Positions 21,300-31,980 are shown, counted from the first letter of the stretch. The stretch: DNA of 64,000 bases from Gigantopelta aegis (GCF_016097555.1 NC_054702.1:106604226-106668225); one strand, 5' to 3'. Translations and numbers: made by a program. Notes: a model not told the origin generated them from the sequence alone.

Positions 21300-22358
21300 C
21301 TGAAAATTAAAAAATGTATGTCCTTTTAATTTAACAAAAATGCCTGTACATGTCTATTAAAACATAATTTTAAAAACCCCAACACCACCATCATGAGACA
21401 TTTTGCCACCACCACCAACATAACAACAACAAAAGAAGAAGAAAAAGAAGAAGAAACAGAAGAAAATATATGTCCTGTTTTAGGAAGCAACCTACCACAA
21501 TGTTCAATAGATCATTAGACTTACCTGCTAGAATACATATTTTTATCCCATAGGAGGACGCAAGTAGAAACTCCTGAAAAAAAAAACAAAAACCCAGGTA
21601 CATATAATTTGTTCTAGTTTTGCTATCGACACCAGTGGTTCAGTCGTTATGCAAACCATTTGCTTGCCACATCCCAATACGGATTCACACACAGTGTTTT
21701 ATGGGGCCAATGGAAAGGTACAAGCCTATGGTTAGTACGCTGACCTCTCTCATTAACCACTGACCATTAACCTGGCCACTACACTAACCTCCCTAACTAA
21801 TCACTAACCCGTCTGGACAGTCCAGATAGCTGAGGCATATACCTTTACTAGATATAAATCTGAAAGACAAAACCGTTATTCCCTGATGAAATCGTATCTC
21901 TGCACAAGACAGTCGAAAGGATGTTAGGCAAAGTCGTAATTACTTCTATGATACACTACTAGGTGCTACTAGGAAATGCGTAACGGGATGTTTTGTCCCT
22001 CCTGCACCGCATGTAGGACTGCAACTCCAAAGACTACCTTAGTAAACCCAAAACACAGACATTACATTAAAATAAAAAAGAAGTTATTACTTACCACAAC
22101 TTTGGTATAGACCTTTGTTCTGTATTTGAGATTCAACCCTTTGCAAGTAAACCGCAACACCGCTACTCCCTTATCAGCAATAGCTTCAGCCAGGAGAACC
22201 AGTTGTTTGGAATTCATATCTCCCCCAGCTCCGTGGGTCAGGATAATGCAGACTGTACTACTGTCTCCGCTGGGTACAGTAAAGGCAGCTGGGATATTCT
22301 TTCCCCCATATTCCACCGATACATCTCTTAAAACAATGCGGGTCAAACGGTTACTCAA
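20698..22358 (-). CDS. TEX30: TEX30-like alpha/beta hydrolase (three exons, 5' start unresolved)
   Basis: Coding exons on the - strand are 22358-22095, 21573-21525 and 21299-20698, joined by GT-AG introns with consistent phase, giving about 304 residues. The order of blocks matches human TEX30: ILTHGAGGDMN (oxyanion-side loop), LRFTCKGLNLKYRTK, the nucleophile elbow GRSMGSRAA (Ser about 107), FISGEKDEMC (acid residue) and HWIQHAGHDL (His). This is a predicted serine-hydrolase fold of unknown substrate. Human TEX30 has about 227 residues; this one carries about 74 extra C-terminal residues rich in Lys/Arg (EKKRKQ, RKSKRGER, SRKRKRS) that look like nuclear-localisation signals. The first exon has no in-frame ATG where the human protein starts (TTG at 22356-22358), so the true start, perhaps in an upstream exon, is unknown. 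A TTAA transposon lies 80 bp upstream. Confidence 0.8.
21525..21573 (-). CDS. TEX30: TEX30-like exon 2
   Basis: A 49-bp exon encodes EFLLASSYGIKICILA plus the first base of Gly. It is preceded by a T-rich tract and cag, and followed by gtaagt. It supplies the beta-strand leading into the nucleophile elbow. Confidence 0.8.
21700..21870. repeat. interspersed repeat fragment (cagtccagatagctgagg type)
   Basis: Contains gtctggacagtccagatagc + tgaggcatatac, similar to gacagacagtccagaaagct + gaggtgtgtgcc at 62812-62880. The two copies show this is an interspersed family; its class is unknown to me. It lies in the intron between TEX30-like exons 1 and 2. Confidence 0.5.
22095..22358 (-). CDS. TEX30: TEX30-like exon, N-terminal part
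   Basis: Encodes 88 residues ending in TKVYTKVV. The donor is gtaagt (read on the - strand) just below 22095, in phase 0. Coding similarity begins about 3 residues after the left end, so the 22358 boundary is only the limit of similarity, not a proven start. Confidence 0.75.
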
Positions 22359-22441
22359 AATTTTATGTAAATCAATAAAATGTTTATAAAATTATAATAT
22401 ACATATTAGTCTATAATGGGATCAACATAAAGAGTACTTAA

Positions 22442-23902
22442 AGGGACACACCCTAGTTACGGCTAGTTGTTAACCATTACGGCGTTGTTTTTCGCTATTA
22501 ACCCCATTTTTTCACAAATAAAATTGCACTTTACTTACCAATCTAATTAAAATTAGCTCCACTATTACATGTGGATCCAATCTAATTAAAATTAGCTCCA
22601 CTATTACATGTGGATCTAAAGACAGCCAGTTGGAGCTCATGTCCACCAATCAAAACCTTACTTGCAGAATCCTGCCAGTGATTTAAAACTAACAACACTG
22701 CGTAGTCCCAAATGTCCAGGTAACATTTCGTCTGTAAATAATAATTTAAATATTGACTAATCACACTTCGCCTTTTATAACGTTATTTGGGAGCATACAA
22801 ATTCTAAAAATATCGGGCGAGTCTATTTTAGTGGCCGCAGTACAGCGAACCATACCAATACGTACGGGGTGGGTTATCAGTCTTCAATTTTACATTAAAA
22901 ATTATTTATTTATTTATAAAATTAAAAAAAAAACTAAATCAGTCTTCAGTTTTACATTACAAATTATTTATTTTATAAAATAAAACATGTTTTAAGGCAT
23001 TCGTAATTCACACGAAACATGTCGTATACCCTCAGGATAATTCGGGATGTTTTCAAATTATTTTTAAATCGCTGGCAGGATTCTGCAAGTAAGGTTTTGA
23101 TTGGTGGACATGAGCTCCAACTGGCTGTCTTTAGATCCACATGTAATAGTGGAGCTAATTTTAATTAGATTGTTTACTTACCGTTTATTATTTAGAATAT
23201 ACATTTCCATTCACCTGAAGTGTTTTTTGATAATCCTGGTTTTTGTAATACCACAAAGTGCATTTTTCTTATTTCTTAAAAACGGACGCATGTTTGAGAA
23301 AAAACCGTTGAGCAGACAAGGTCTAATCTATTTTTAGACGGGATATTTCCATTTCAATGTCACAGACGTTGGTATAACACGTAACCGTTATCATTTTGGT
23401 TCGATTTGTTTTCTCGTGCACGGTTCGCGCAATCAACATCCGATTTGTTGTTGTTCATTTGTGAGATTTTTCTTCACAGTTCGTGAACATTTTCAGTAAC
23501 AATAAAGTTCAGACAAGTGTCTCAATACAAAACGTTACAAACCCTTAAAACCAATAATTTTGCTAAGTCTTACGATATCTGGAGAGGGAATACAACCAGG
23601 ACAGAACAGTTGAAACATGTCCAGGAGAGGTGAAAAGAACGCACCCCAAGTATGTGCGCACTCTGTGAAATTTGTCATGACGTAGGCATTGTTGTGCTTC
23701 GAGCGACATCTACCGGTGACATCAGAATACTAATTTTCAAAATTATTTCAAGCAATTGGGAAATGGGGATTCCCATGGTATTTATCGATATAAAACCTGC
23801 TTTTTCATTCCATTTGATAAAAACGTGATCTAAGTGTGTTACAGGTTTGTAGATTAACCAAATTATAATTTATTTTCGCTGGATGGAACTAGGTGTGCGG
23901 CT
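22442..23902. mobile_element. TTAA-inserting element family 1 (Kolobok-like MITE), copy 1
   Basis: Terminal sequence agggacacaccctagttacg at the left and aactaggtgtgcggct at the right are inverted partners, flanked by TTAA on both sides (22438-22441, 23903-23906). Without the 634-bp insertion at 22539 plus its 9-bp target copy, it is about 820 bp and matches 31981-32792 throughout. TTAA duplication plus AGGG-type ends fits Kolobok (piggyBac also uses TTAA). No transposase is present. Confidence 0.8.
22539..23172. mobile_element. long-TIR (Mutator-like) element inside the TTAA element
   Basis: Ends caatctaattaaaattagct and ctaattttaattagattg, with exact 9-bp duplications tttacttac at 22530-22538 and 23173-23181. 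The empty-site sequence is seen in the copy at 31981, which proves the insertion. The first 39 bp of the left end are present twice in tandem (22539-22577, then again from 22578). Confidence 0.9.
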
Positions 23903-23979
23903 TTAAGAATGGGTTAAAATCACTGGTAACCTTCGAGTCAATAAACTTATGACATCGTAGCATGAGTGGGTTAGTTGTT

Positions 23980-24026
23980 GGTTAGTGAGAGAAGAGGGTG
24001 TGGCCTTACACCTACCCATTGAGCCC
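23980..24026 (-). repeat. SINE-C-like fragment, left half
   Basis: cttacacctacccattgagc matches the - strand SINE-C at 32889. It is interrupted at a TTAA by the 3.2-kb element and appears to resume at 27242 (gaactcgctctgggttggag). Confidence 0.55.
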
Positions 24027-24223
24027 TTAAAGGAGACCGGACACCAAACCATATATACGGCGTAATGAATTGTTTGCCGTCATAAACCACAACACGCAAC
24101 TACCGCGCTCGACTTATTGACGAAGTTAAGCGTGCCAACCTTGGTTGTTTTGTTTTTTTTCGCCGATCTCCGATGTTTTCCGGAAACTGTCGACAATTGA
24201 TGAGCTAGACCCGTGACGTCACG

Positions 24224-24433
24224 ATGAGAGGAAAACTGAAAAAACTACCAAGCAGCATGGACGAACTTAGCGATTCGAGTGACGAAGAATTGTGTCCAGC
24301 TTGTGCTAATGGAATCAAACCGTATCAGTTTAAACCACTTATCAGAGACTTTGTCCCTAATCCTGGAAATGTCTTAGACGAAAATTCAGATGAATCAACT
24401 GCCGACGAAGACGAGGAAGCCACACGGTCATAG
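24224..24433 (+). CDS. short acidic ORF with Cys pair, element-encoded
   Basis: A 69-codon ATG frame lies 193 bp inside the left end of the element. It reads MRGKLKKLPSSMDELSDSSD, then CPACANGIKPYQFKPL, and ends acidic (DESTADEDEEATRS). The PYxFxPL-plus-acidic pattern resembles N-termini of invertebrate multicopy proteins with a P2X7-type C-terminal domain, but that domain is not seen downstream. Function is unknown. It may be a real small gene, an exon, or a remnant. Confidence 0.45.
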   Translation: MRGKLKKLPSSMDELSDSSDEELCPACANGIKPYQFKPLIRDFVPNPGNVLDENSDESTADEDEEATRS

Positions 24434-24905
24434 ACTAGCATACAAGCATTTTTTTAAACATAATTTTTTGTGACATTTTTAATGTAAACTGAAGCAAATG
24501 GACCTAATTAGAAGAAAAGCACACAAAATGTAATAATATTTCATCATAAATCTTGTTCAGCATAGATGTAAATATGACACGTCAGTGGATATTCCAGAGG
24601 CCGATTTCGCAAATTTGCAAAAAGCGTCCCCTCCTCACCAAAGCAAGATATAATAATTTAACAAAAAACTTTGTTCTCTTAACTAGTTACCCTCCAAGTT
24701 TTAATGTGTTTGGTTAAATGGTGTATTTTTAATTATTAAGAAAATGTGTTACCAGTCTGCCGAAACTGTCCACAGCCGGGTACAGAAACACAGAAATGTT
24801 GGAAAATATTATACTGTTGCCACATACTGACAATCACTTTACAACTAATATGTCTTATCGACAACATTATTATGTAGTCTTTGCATTTATTAATATAAAA
24901 TACAA

Positions 24906-25107
24906 CAGGCCCGTAGGAACTGGGGAGGGGCAGGCCTAGGGGCTTGTTCTCCATCACACACTCTAGGATGAAAATGTATGTTTTAAATTTTCACTACTTT
25001 GCATAAATAAAGATGATATAAAGATAAAAATCTAGTTTGTATCCCTCACTAGAGACTGTATTCCCCCATCCCCTCTCCCCCACTTCAAATATCGTTCCTA
25101 CAGGCCT
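24906..25107. mobile_element. small MITE 1 (aggcccgtaggaac ends)
   Basis: Left aggcccgtaggaactgggga and right gttcctacaggcct are inverted. The flanks atacaa (24900-24905 and 25108-25113) are repeated. It is about 200 bp and nested in the Kolobok-like element. Confidence 0.7.
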
Positions 25108-25538
25108 ATACAAATGTAGATGTTATGTAGAGGGTGAAGTTAGGAACCAGTTCCTTTTATCTTTAGGATTTTGTAATCATGATTCCAAACCAACTGTTGT
25201 TTCAGGTAGTTTACTCCACATACTGACATAAAACACATTTGTTATATATTGGAATAAAATAAAAATAATTACAATATATCCAGTGTTATTTTCTTTAATC
25301 ATTCATGGAGGAAGAAGGAAGTCCTGATGAAAATATATTACAGGTAAAACAAAATAATATATGATGGTTATTCCATGTGGTAACTATTGTTAATTTTGCT
25401 TTAAATTGCCAGATGCCAAAAGTGATTAATTATATTATTTTATGGTAACAGTCGAAAATTAGACGACCAATTTTTTCAACCTCTGCCAAAGGTACCAGGT
25501 TTTCTGCCAGAAAATAATTTGAGGGTACGTAATAAAAC

Positions 25539-25687
25539 AGGCCCGTAGGAACTGGGTGGGTGGAGTGGTGCACCCCACTTGTGAGCTTTCCTTTATCACA
25601 TTAATTTTTGCCATTGTAACCAAAATCTGATGTAGAGTTTATACCCGGTCCGTCAGTGCCCCCGCCCCAAGTCGTTCCCACAGGCCT
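25539..25687. mobile_element. small MITE 2, same family
   Basis: Left aggcccgtaggaactgggtg and right cgttcccacaggcct are inverted, about 149 bp. The internal sequence differs from copy 1. A related single end (gcacgggcgtaggaagg) appears near 27875. Confidence 0.65.
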
Positions 25688-25699
25688 GTAAAAATTAAA

Positions 25700-25702
25700 T
25701 AC

Positions 25703-25762
<60 letters not shown>
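25700..25762. repeat. (AT)n microsatellite
   Basis: TA dinucleotides with one atgt interruption. Confidence 0.95.
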
Positions 25763-25770
<8 letters not shown>

Positions 25771-26269
25771 TAATTTCTGAGATTTTTTAGTACATACATG
25801 TAAGTTTACCCTCCGCACCCTCTGGCAGAAACCTAGGGTAGGTATTAAAATAATTATTTGGTGTAGAGTATTTTTAATATGACATACAGAAAGCATTGAA
25901 AAGTACAATTTTATTATGCTTTAATAATCGACATTAGCTTTAAAATTATTTAACCATCATTCCTTCTGGCCAAAGTACATATGTTGTTCCTGCCAAAGTG
26001 TTAGCATTTTAATTTTAATGACAATATACTGAACTGACGATAAACATTGTTAACTAACGTAATAATTCACGTTTTGAAGGTGTTTTGTTATGAGGTTAAC
26101 AAACCAACTAGATCAAGAGACGTTAGTATGGAGTCGTTATGGGCTGTCGGTGAAAATTAATTTGGTAATTATAGGTAAATAAATGTGAAGTTTAAATATT
26201 TAAATATGTGAACAAATTGCAATACCTTTATTTAATGTATATCTTAAGTACATACTTGTTTTAATTTTC

Positions 26270-26450
26270 ACATTGTAAATGTACCATAACCTGCTGTATT
26301 TTGTTGGTGTAAAGCCCATTCGACGACAATAATGCTTCCATGTTTTAAAACAACTTTCGTTTTTTTTTTGGAAATCGAAACCATGATGTTGGCCGTTTCT
26401 TGGGACGCATTGCTGTTACTGTTGCAGTTAAACACTGCGCAGTTAACCAT
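26270..26450 (-). pseudogene. THAP zinc-finger domain, frameshifted
   Basis: An ATG at 26450 (- strand) opens MVNCAVFNCNSNSNASQE, with the C-x4-C start of a THAP domain. In shifted frames follow FRFPKKK, then KTWKHYCRRMGFTPTKY and SRLWYIY, which match the THAP core (FRFPK…W…C.R…F.P.KYSRL). At least two frameshifts separate these blocks. THAP domains are the DNA-binding part of Kolobok and P-type transposases; its place inside a TTAA-flanked element favours Kolobok. Confidence 0.7.
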
Positions 26451-27241
26451 CATATAATTACGTCGACAGTATATAATAACACTAATTATCTTGTAAATTA
26501 AATTTCCGATAAACCTGGAGACAAAAAAAAGAAAGACGACAACTAAAAAGCCCAACCAAAGAATCAACACGTGTACCGGTATTGCTTGGTAACTCTCACC
26601 GATGACGTATTGCCTCGGTTTCATTCAGATCTATGCATAATCCCGCCCATTTCTGTTTTTACCCCAAACCTAAGACGCGCAGCTGGCCTCAGATTACAGT
26701 TATCTTCCCATTTGGTTGTCCAAAATCCGGAAATTTGACCGCGCAAGTAGTCTGCTGTTTGACTGTGATTATTTCATGGCAGACAGCTATGAAGTGGCAA
26801 CTGTTTGACTGAAGTGACAGGTGATAGCATGTAGTTTGTAAACATGTGTAACTTGTTGACATTGAAGACTTGTTTGTGGTAATTCCGGCCCATGCAAAAG
26901 TAGTGCTTTTTGTGTAAAATGGGTGTACTCCGGCCTGGTTTAGAGGGTGTGTCTGTTTAAACCAATATGCTGGGAGAAAGAGCTGGACAACAGGGGTTGT
27001 CCTTTTCAGGGTATGTGTCCCCCATGCAGGCAAAGGTACATACAAAACTTCACGAGCCTGCTGATATTAATAAAAATGTTATAGCCACTAAGGCTATATA
27101 GAAACATATAGCGAAATTAATTGTGGTCTGAGGCCAGCTGACCGGTGCCTCGCAGCGAGCCGGGCGTTAGAGTAATGCGGTCTGTGACGCTAACTTATTC
27201 CATTACACACTACATGTCTTTTGGTGTCCGGTCTCCTTTAA

Positions 27242-27305
27242 GAACTCGCTCTGGGTTGGAGCCTGTACCGGGCTGCGAACCCTGTAGCTACCTGTAAAAT
27301 AATAT
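27242..27305 (-). repeat. SINE-C-like fragment, right half
   Basis: gaactcgctctgggttggag + cctgtaccgggctgcgaacc continues the SINE interrupted at 24026, with the B-box-like part of the tRNA head at its right end. Confidence 0.5.
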
Positions 27306-27928
27306 CCTACCGTTACCCCCTATTTTGGTTAGTAGGGTTAGGGTTTGAGTTGGATTTAGATGTAGTTAGGGTTAGGGTTACTTTTTAGGTTACAGTGACA
27401 AAGACAAAGACAAAGAGATTTACGTGCACATTCAGAGCAAGCTGTTGTAGCACACGCCTATCCTGGCCACAGGGACCGACCTTGGCCGGTTCCCTCTGTC
27501 CAGGACAGGAAAGGGTTGGGGGAGGGTTGTAGAGAGGGAACGCCTGCACTGGCAAGTGCAAGGGAGCACCAGCAGTCCAGTGTTGGTGGCAGGCGGGGGG
27601 GGGGGGGGGGGGTGTTACAGTGAGCTACGTTCCCTTTTTATACATGTATCAATATAATGGGGGGGGGGGGGGGGGGGGTCGAATGGTGAAAAAAGCATGG
27701 TTAAAAGGTTTCAGGCCAAATCATTTTGCTTGAATACCTTGCTATCGTTTTGGCCCGAATTTGAGGATTTACTCCAGTACCCCGTGTAGTACGCTTATGC
27801 AGTTTACTGTCTGGAACAAGTCGGCGACCGACGCTGACCAAAGAAATCTTCGTCGATAGCCAACGTATTATACAGCACGGGCGTAGGAAGGTGCCAGAAA
27901 ATGGGGGAGGGGGCACACATTACATACA

Positions 27929-27930
<2 letters not shown>
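27306..27930. other. no gene; G-runs and GC-richer segment
   Basis: A few ttaggg-like units (27325-27385) are followed by a GC-richer segment (27400-27590) that looks repeat-derived but has no second copy here. G-runs occur at 27594-27612 and 27660-27678. Confidence 0.4.
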
Positions 27931-28012
<82 letters not shown>

Positions 28013-28058
28013 CACACACACACACATATATACATACATATACACACACTTGACAAAA
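27931..28058. repeat. (GT)n / (CA)n microsatellite
   Basis: A long GT tract passes into CA and TACA repeats, giving a partly self-complementary segment. Confidence 0.95.
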
Positions 28059-28199
28059 GTAATCGATTACGATTACAAGGAAATTGAAAGTAGTCGATTA
28101 CGATTGCCAATACACTACAGTAATCATGATTACATTTCCACAAATATACACAAATAATGAAATGATGTTACCAACATGAAATTATTCAATTTCGCAACC

Positions 28200-29038
28200 C
28201 AATCTAATTAAAATTAGCTCCACTATTACATGTGGATCTAACACCAGCCAGTTGGAGCTCATGTCCACCAATCAAAACCTTACTTGCAGAATCCTGCCAG
28301 TGATTTAAAAATAATTAAAAAACATTCCGAATTATCCTGAGGGTATACGACATGTTTCGTGTAAATTACGAATGCCGTAAAACTATAAATATATAAATAA
28401 TTTTTAATGTAAAATTGAAGACTGATAACCCGCCCCGTACGTATTGGTATGATTCGCTGTACTGCCCGATATTTTTAGAATTTGTATGCTCCCAAATAAC
28501 GTTATAAAAGGCGAAGTGTGATTGGTCAATATTTAAATTATTATTTACAGACGAAATGTTACCTGGACATTGAGGACTACGCAGTGTTGTTAGCAATCCG
28601 ATTAAAATTAGTTCTACTAGTCTAAATAAGGCATTCGTAATTCACATGAAACATATCGTATACCGTCAGGTAGCCCGAGTACTCTGACTGTAAGAGAGCT
28701 AGACGGACATTTGGACATAAATACGCTCTCATTACAGTCAGAGACTTTTGTGGTATTAGAGCGGGAATCTTTGCCAACCGTTTGGTAGTCAGGAATTGCC
28801 AAAAATATACATAGGTTGGTCTCTGACTGTAATGAGAGCGTATTTATGTCCAAATGTCCGTCTAGCTCTCTTACAGTCAGAGTACTCGGGCTAACCCTCA
28901 GGATAATTCGGAATGTTTTCAAATTATTTTTAAATCACTGGCAGGATTCTGCAAGTAAGGTTTTGATTGGTGGACATGAGCTCCAACTGGCTGGTGTTAG
29001 ATCCACATGTAATAGTGGAGCTAATTTTAATTAGATTG
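28200..29038. mobile_element. long-TIR (Mutator-like) element with nested hairpin element
   Basis: Begins caatctaattaaaattagct and ends ctaattttaattagattg. TIRs extend about 175 bp inward. It is flanked by tttcgcaacc at 28190-28199 and 29039-29048 (9-10-bp duplication). The right TIR is split by the 223-bp element at 28671. Confidence 0.9.
28671..28893. mobile_element. 223-bp long-TIR hairpin MITE
   Basis: Starts tagcccgagtactctgactg and ends with its inverse cagtcagagtactcgggcta. The inverted arms are about 75 bp (through acagtcagagac). It is flanked by accgtcagg (28662-28670) and accctcagg (28894-28902), a 9-bp duplication with one change. It interrupts the right TIR of the outer element. 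Confidence 0.9.
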
Positions 29039-29716
29039 TTTCGCAACCATACCGATTTCATTAACTGAAAGACATAACGGATAATTTTTGGATTATTTAT
29101 TAAATTAGTTTTAAATGGTATGAACGTATGTATACTGCAAGGAGGGAATCAGTTTTCAAAACCAGATGATGGGGAGAGACCGGGGTTGGTTGTCACACGG
29201 GTTGGTTGTCACAATGGCCATATCTCTTCCATTAAATGGCGTAAGCGTACTGGACTAAGACAGGTGTGTGGCTTGAAATGTTTATATTCCGCCATATTTA
29301 AATTATAAAGAATTCACGGTATTTTTCTGAGATTTCAAAAGTTGACTTTTTTTTCGCTCTGTGTGTATTTAAAAAAAAATAATGTCATTATATTCTAGTT
29401 TTTACCAATTGTACATTTTGTTTGAGATTAGTACAGTGTTAAACAGATATGAAAGTCTGCTTCTTATGGTGTAAACGTATAAGCAGTAGACTAGTACACT
29501 AGTCTGACGGACAGTAATTATTGTGAATGGATCGTGAGGGGGCAGGTTGTCACACTGTGTCGGGGGTTGGTTGTCGCATACAATAACACGTGACGACCAA
29601 CCCCGGTAACGCAAAAGCATGGTGAATTGCAATTTACATACCTACCTGCATGCATGCAATACATATGCACATGCATGCATACATGCATATATCCTCGGTT
29701 AACATTATTTTTATAA

Positions 29717-29870
29717 TGTCTCGGTGACCAAGCGGTAATCATGGTGGTCAAGGAAATATGAGCGATTGGGTGCCATATGTTCGAGTCCAGGCAACGGCAT
29801 GAAAGACAATCTGAGGCCAAAACAGATGTTTATCCCCTGTGTCCGTCAAATCCGACATGTATACAGTATA
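29717..29870 (+). repeat. tRNA-derived SINE (SINE-D)
   Basis: Head tgtctcggtgaccaagcggt (A-box-like) and tatgttcgagtccaggcaac (B-box-like) are followed by a body (catgaaagacaatctgagg). The body continues past where a tRNA would end, and no cloverleaf is complete, so this is a SINE rather than a tRNA gene. Confidence 0.6.
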
Positions 29871-29908
29871 TAGATATTCATACATTTATAAATGCATACA
29901 TATACTTT

Positions 29909-31074
29909 TGTCACGGGGATCCTATAATACCCGTAACTGAATGAAACACGATTGTCCAAATATCTCTCCTAACTTTATATCTATTAGATCTCTCTGTAAC
30001 AGGCAGTTATACCCGATGGTGGCTCGTCTAGGTATGATCAGAGATACGATCTTATATAAAGTATATATTATTATAGCACGTTTAGTTCACTAGAAAACAC
30101 AACAAAAACACAATACACTTTGGAATCTGTATTAATCTACGCTGACAAATGTACTGCCGCAGTAATTAATTAACAACAACAAATAATAACAACCCAGAAC
30201 TGATCACTTAGTTAGTTAATCTCTAGGTGTCTCGTTTACACAATATGCTAATCACTTCACCGTGACACAACACCCACACGTGTGATAATTGAGAAACGCT
30301 TCCAGGAGAACTTAATTAATAAAGGAATTACAACTCTATTCCTAACTGGTTAATTTTTAATTAACCCTTACTACTCGTTCAGTAGCGTGTGATAATTGAG
30401 AAACGCTTCCAGGAGAACTTAATTAATAAAGGAATTACAACTCTATTCCTAACTGGTTAATTTTTTATTAACCCTAACTACTCATTCAATAACCTTGTAA
30501 TACAGACTTAATACCGGTACCTATCACAATAAAGACAATAACCTACAGTTTACCTAGGTCCTCTAGGATGACTGGATAAGCTTTATATATATATATATCA
30601 GAACGGTGAGCCTACAGTATTACTGCGTCAGATGACCGGCAGCACCGTCTAAATAATATTGGTATAATACAATATTAAAATATTTAAAGTCACATCAATC
30701 ACATCAAGGTTATACACAGAGCAGAAAATATATAATTACCAGTCCGGACCCCCTGGACGCCTTCCAATATGTTTCTCCCCGATATCTCTAAACCCCTAGC
30801 TATTTATTTTAAAAATCCGAATATCGCCTGGGGGTACAAGGCGGTACCTCACGTATCAAGTGAATTTCCACAGCGACCAAGACGGCATATCTTTCTCTGA
30901 TCGTCAGACTTAATGACGCCTAGTCGCCAATTCACGGTTGTAAAAACCGCACTCGCGGAGGTATTACGTAACTACTGGCCACCTGGGCTTAAGTGCATAG
31001 GAACTGCACACGGCCCTCTAAAACAATTAATATCGCCACAGGCGAAAACAAAATTAAGAGCATGTTCCGTCACA
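29909..31074. mobile_element. solo LTR of an LTR retrotransposon (fossil)
   Basis: About 1.17 kb, beginning tgtcacgggg and ending ccgtcaca. It is flanked by a 5-bp duplication acttt (29904-29908 and 31075-31079). No internal coding region is present, as expected after recombination between two LTRs. TG…CA ends and a 5-bp duplication fit Ty3/Gypsy-like or related elements; the exact family is not determinable. It inserted into the surrounding DNA transposon, so it is younger than that element. Confidence 0.75.
30280..30493. repeat. 107-bp tandem duplication within the LTR
   Basis: Two adjacent units each begin gtgtgataattgagaaacgc and end in aaccct…actactc…; they are almost identical. Such internal duplications are common in LTRs and may mark a subfamily. 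Confidence 0.85.
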
Positions 31075-31508
31075 ACTTTCGAAAATTCAAGTACATGTAT
31101 GTCGTTATTGTTTGAAGTATGGCATATTAAATAATTATTTTGTTGAAAATATTTTTTATTTTTAAATTAATAAGTCTTAAATTGGACAACATTGAGTTGT
31201 AATATTCAATTACAAGAACTTCAACTTATTGTGTCTTACTGTATTTTCATACATTAAACATAATATTATTGTGACAACCAACCTCAGGACCTGTGACAAC
31301 CAACCCCGTAACGGGGCAGGTTGTCTCAATAATGTTAATATTTTCAATAGCCCGAATCCTATATTTAAATGAAGCTGGGCGAAATTTACCTTTACACTAT
31401 ATGGCTGATATAGACGACTTCAACTTTACAAGAAAATCAGTTGACAGATTTCATAAATTGTAAAAATGTAACGACATAAAAAGTGTGACAACCAACACCG
31501 GTCTCCCC

Positions 31509-31976
31509 TATTATTCTTAAATTTGAAATATTGACGAAAAAGTACCCATAACCATAGGTACAATTATTGTATCATTGTATAATATATATTAATTATTATA
31601 TTAATTCAAATGGTTTTATAGTAAACGTAAACACGATAGATTCCATTATGTGAATGTGTCTTCATCCCCTTGATTACATTCATCTGATAATTCAGTCATT
31701 ATGATCCTGTTTCTCAAGGCAAATGATAGTTCTACTATGAGAGTAGTAGACCAACAGATCAATTCTACTGATTGACCAGCACTGCTTCTAACAATACGCA
31801 CTGTTACTGGAGTAAATAGATCACTAATTTCTCGTGTTTAAAAATATGCAAATATTTCAGGTTAAGGGTTGTGTCAAAGCAGTGTATTTGTAAACAAATC
31901 AATATCACTAGTGTGTTTTCCATGCATGCACTATACACATGCTAGTAAAATAATACAAGGTATTACAAAATAAATG
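31509..31976. other. no feature recognised
   Basis: AT-rich unique sequence between two mobile elements. Confidence 0.4.
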
Positions 31977-31980
31977 TTAA

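Larger units (their letters stand above)
24031..27237. mobile_element. Kolobok-like DNA transposon, 3.2 kb, decayed
   Basis: Left end aggagaccggacaccaaa and right end tttggtgtccggtctcct are perfect 18-bp inverted repeats, each next to TTAA (24027-24030 and 27238-27241). Kolobok transposons duplicate TTAA and their proteins carry THAP domains; a broken THAP domain lies inside at 26270-26450 on the - strand. An acidic ORF reads on the + strand near the left end (24224). Two small MITEs and an AT microsatellite sit in the interior. No intact transposase catalytic domain was recognised. Confidence 0.7.
29171..31508. mobile_element. DNA transposon with repeated ggttggttgtcac motifs
   Basis: Left end ggggagagaccggggttggt and right end accaacaccggtctcccc are inverted. 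The motif ggttggttgtcac recurs directly near the left end (29185, 29201, about 29541 and 29566) and inverted near the right end (about 31271, 31293, 31484), like subterminal binding repeats. A SINE and a solo LTR occupy much of the interior. No transposase is recognised. Confidence 0.6.

Noticed and set aside
27325-27385. Interstitial telomere repeat
   Set aside because: Only a few imperfect ttaggg units; too short and irregular.
29717-29800. tRNA gene
   Set aside because: A- and B-box-like sequences are present, but there is no full cloverleaf and the sequence runs into a SINE body; the same applies to the heads at 5257, 44684 and 60140.
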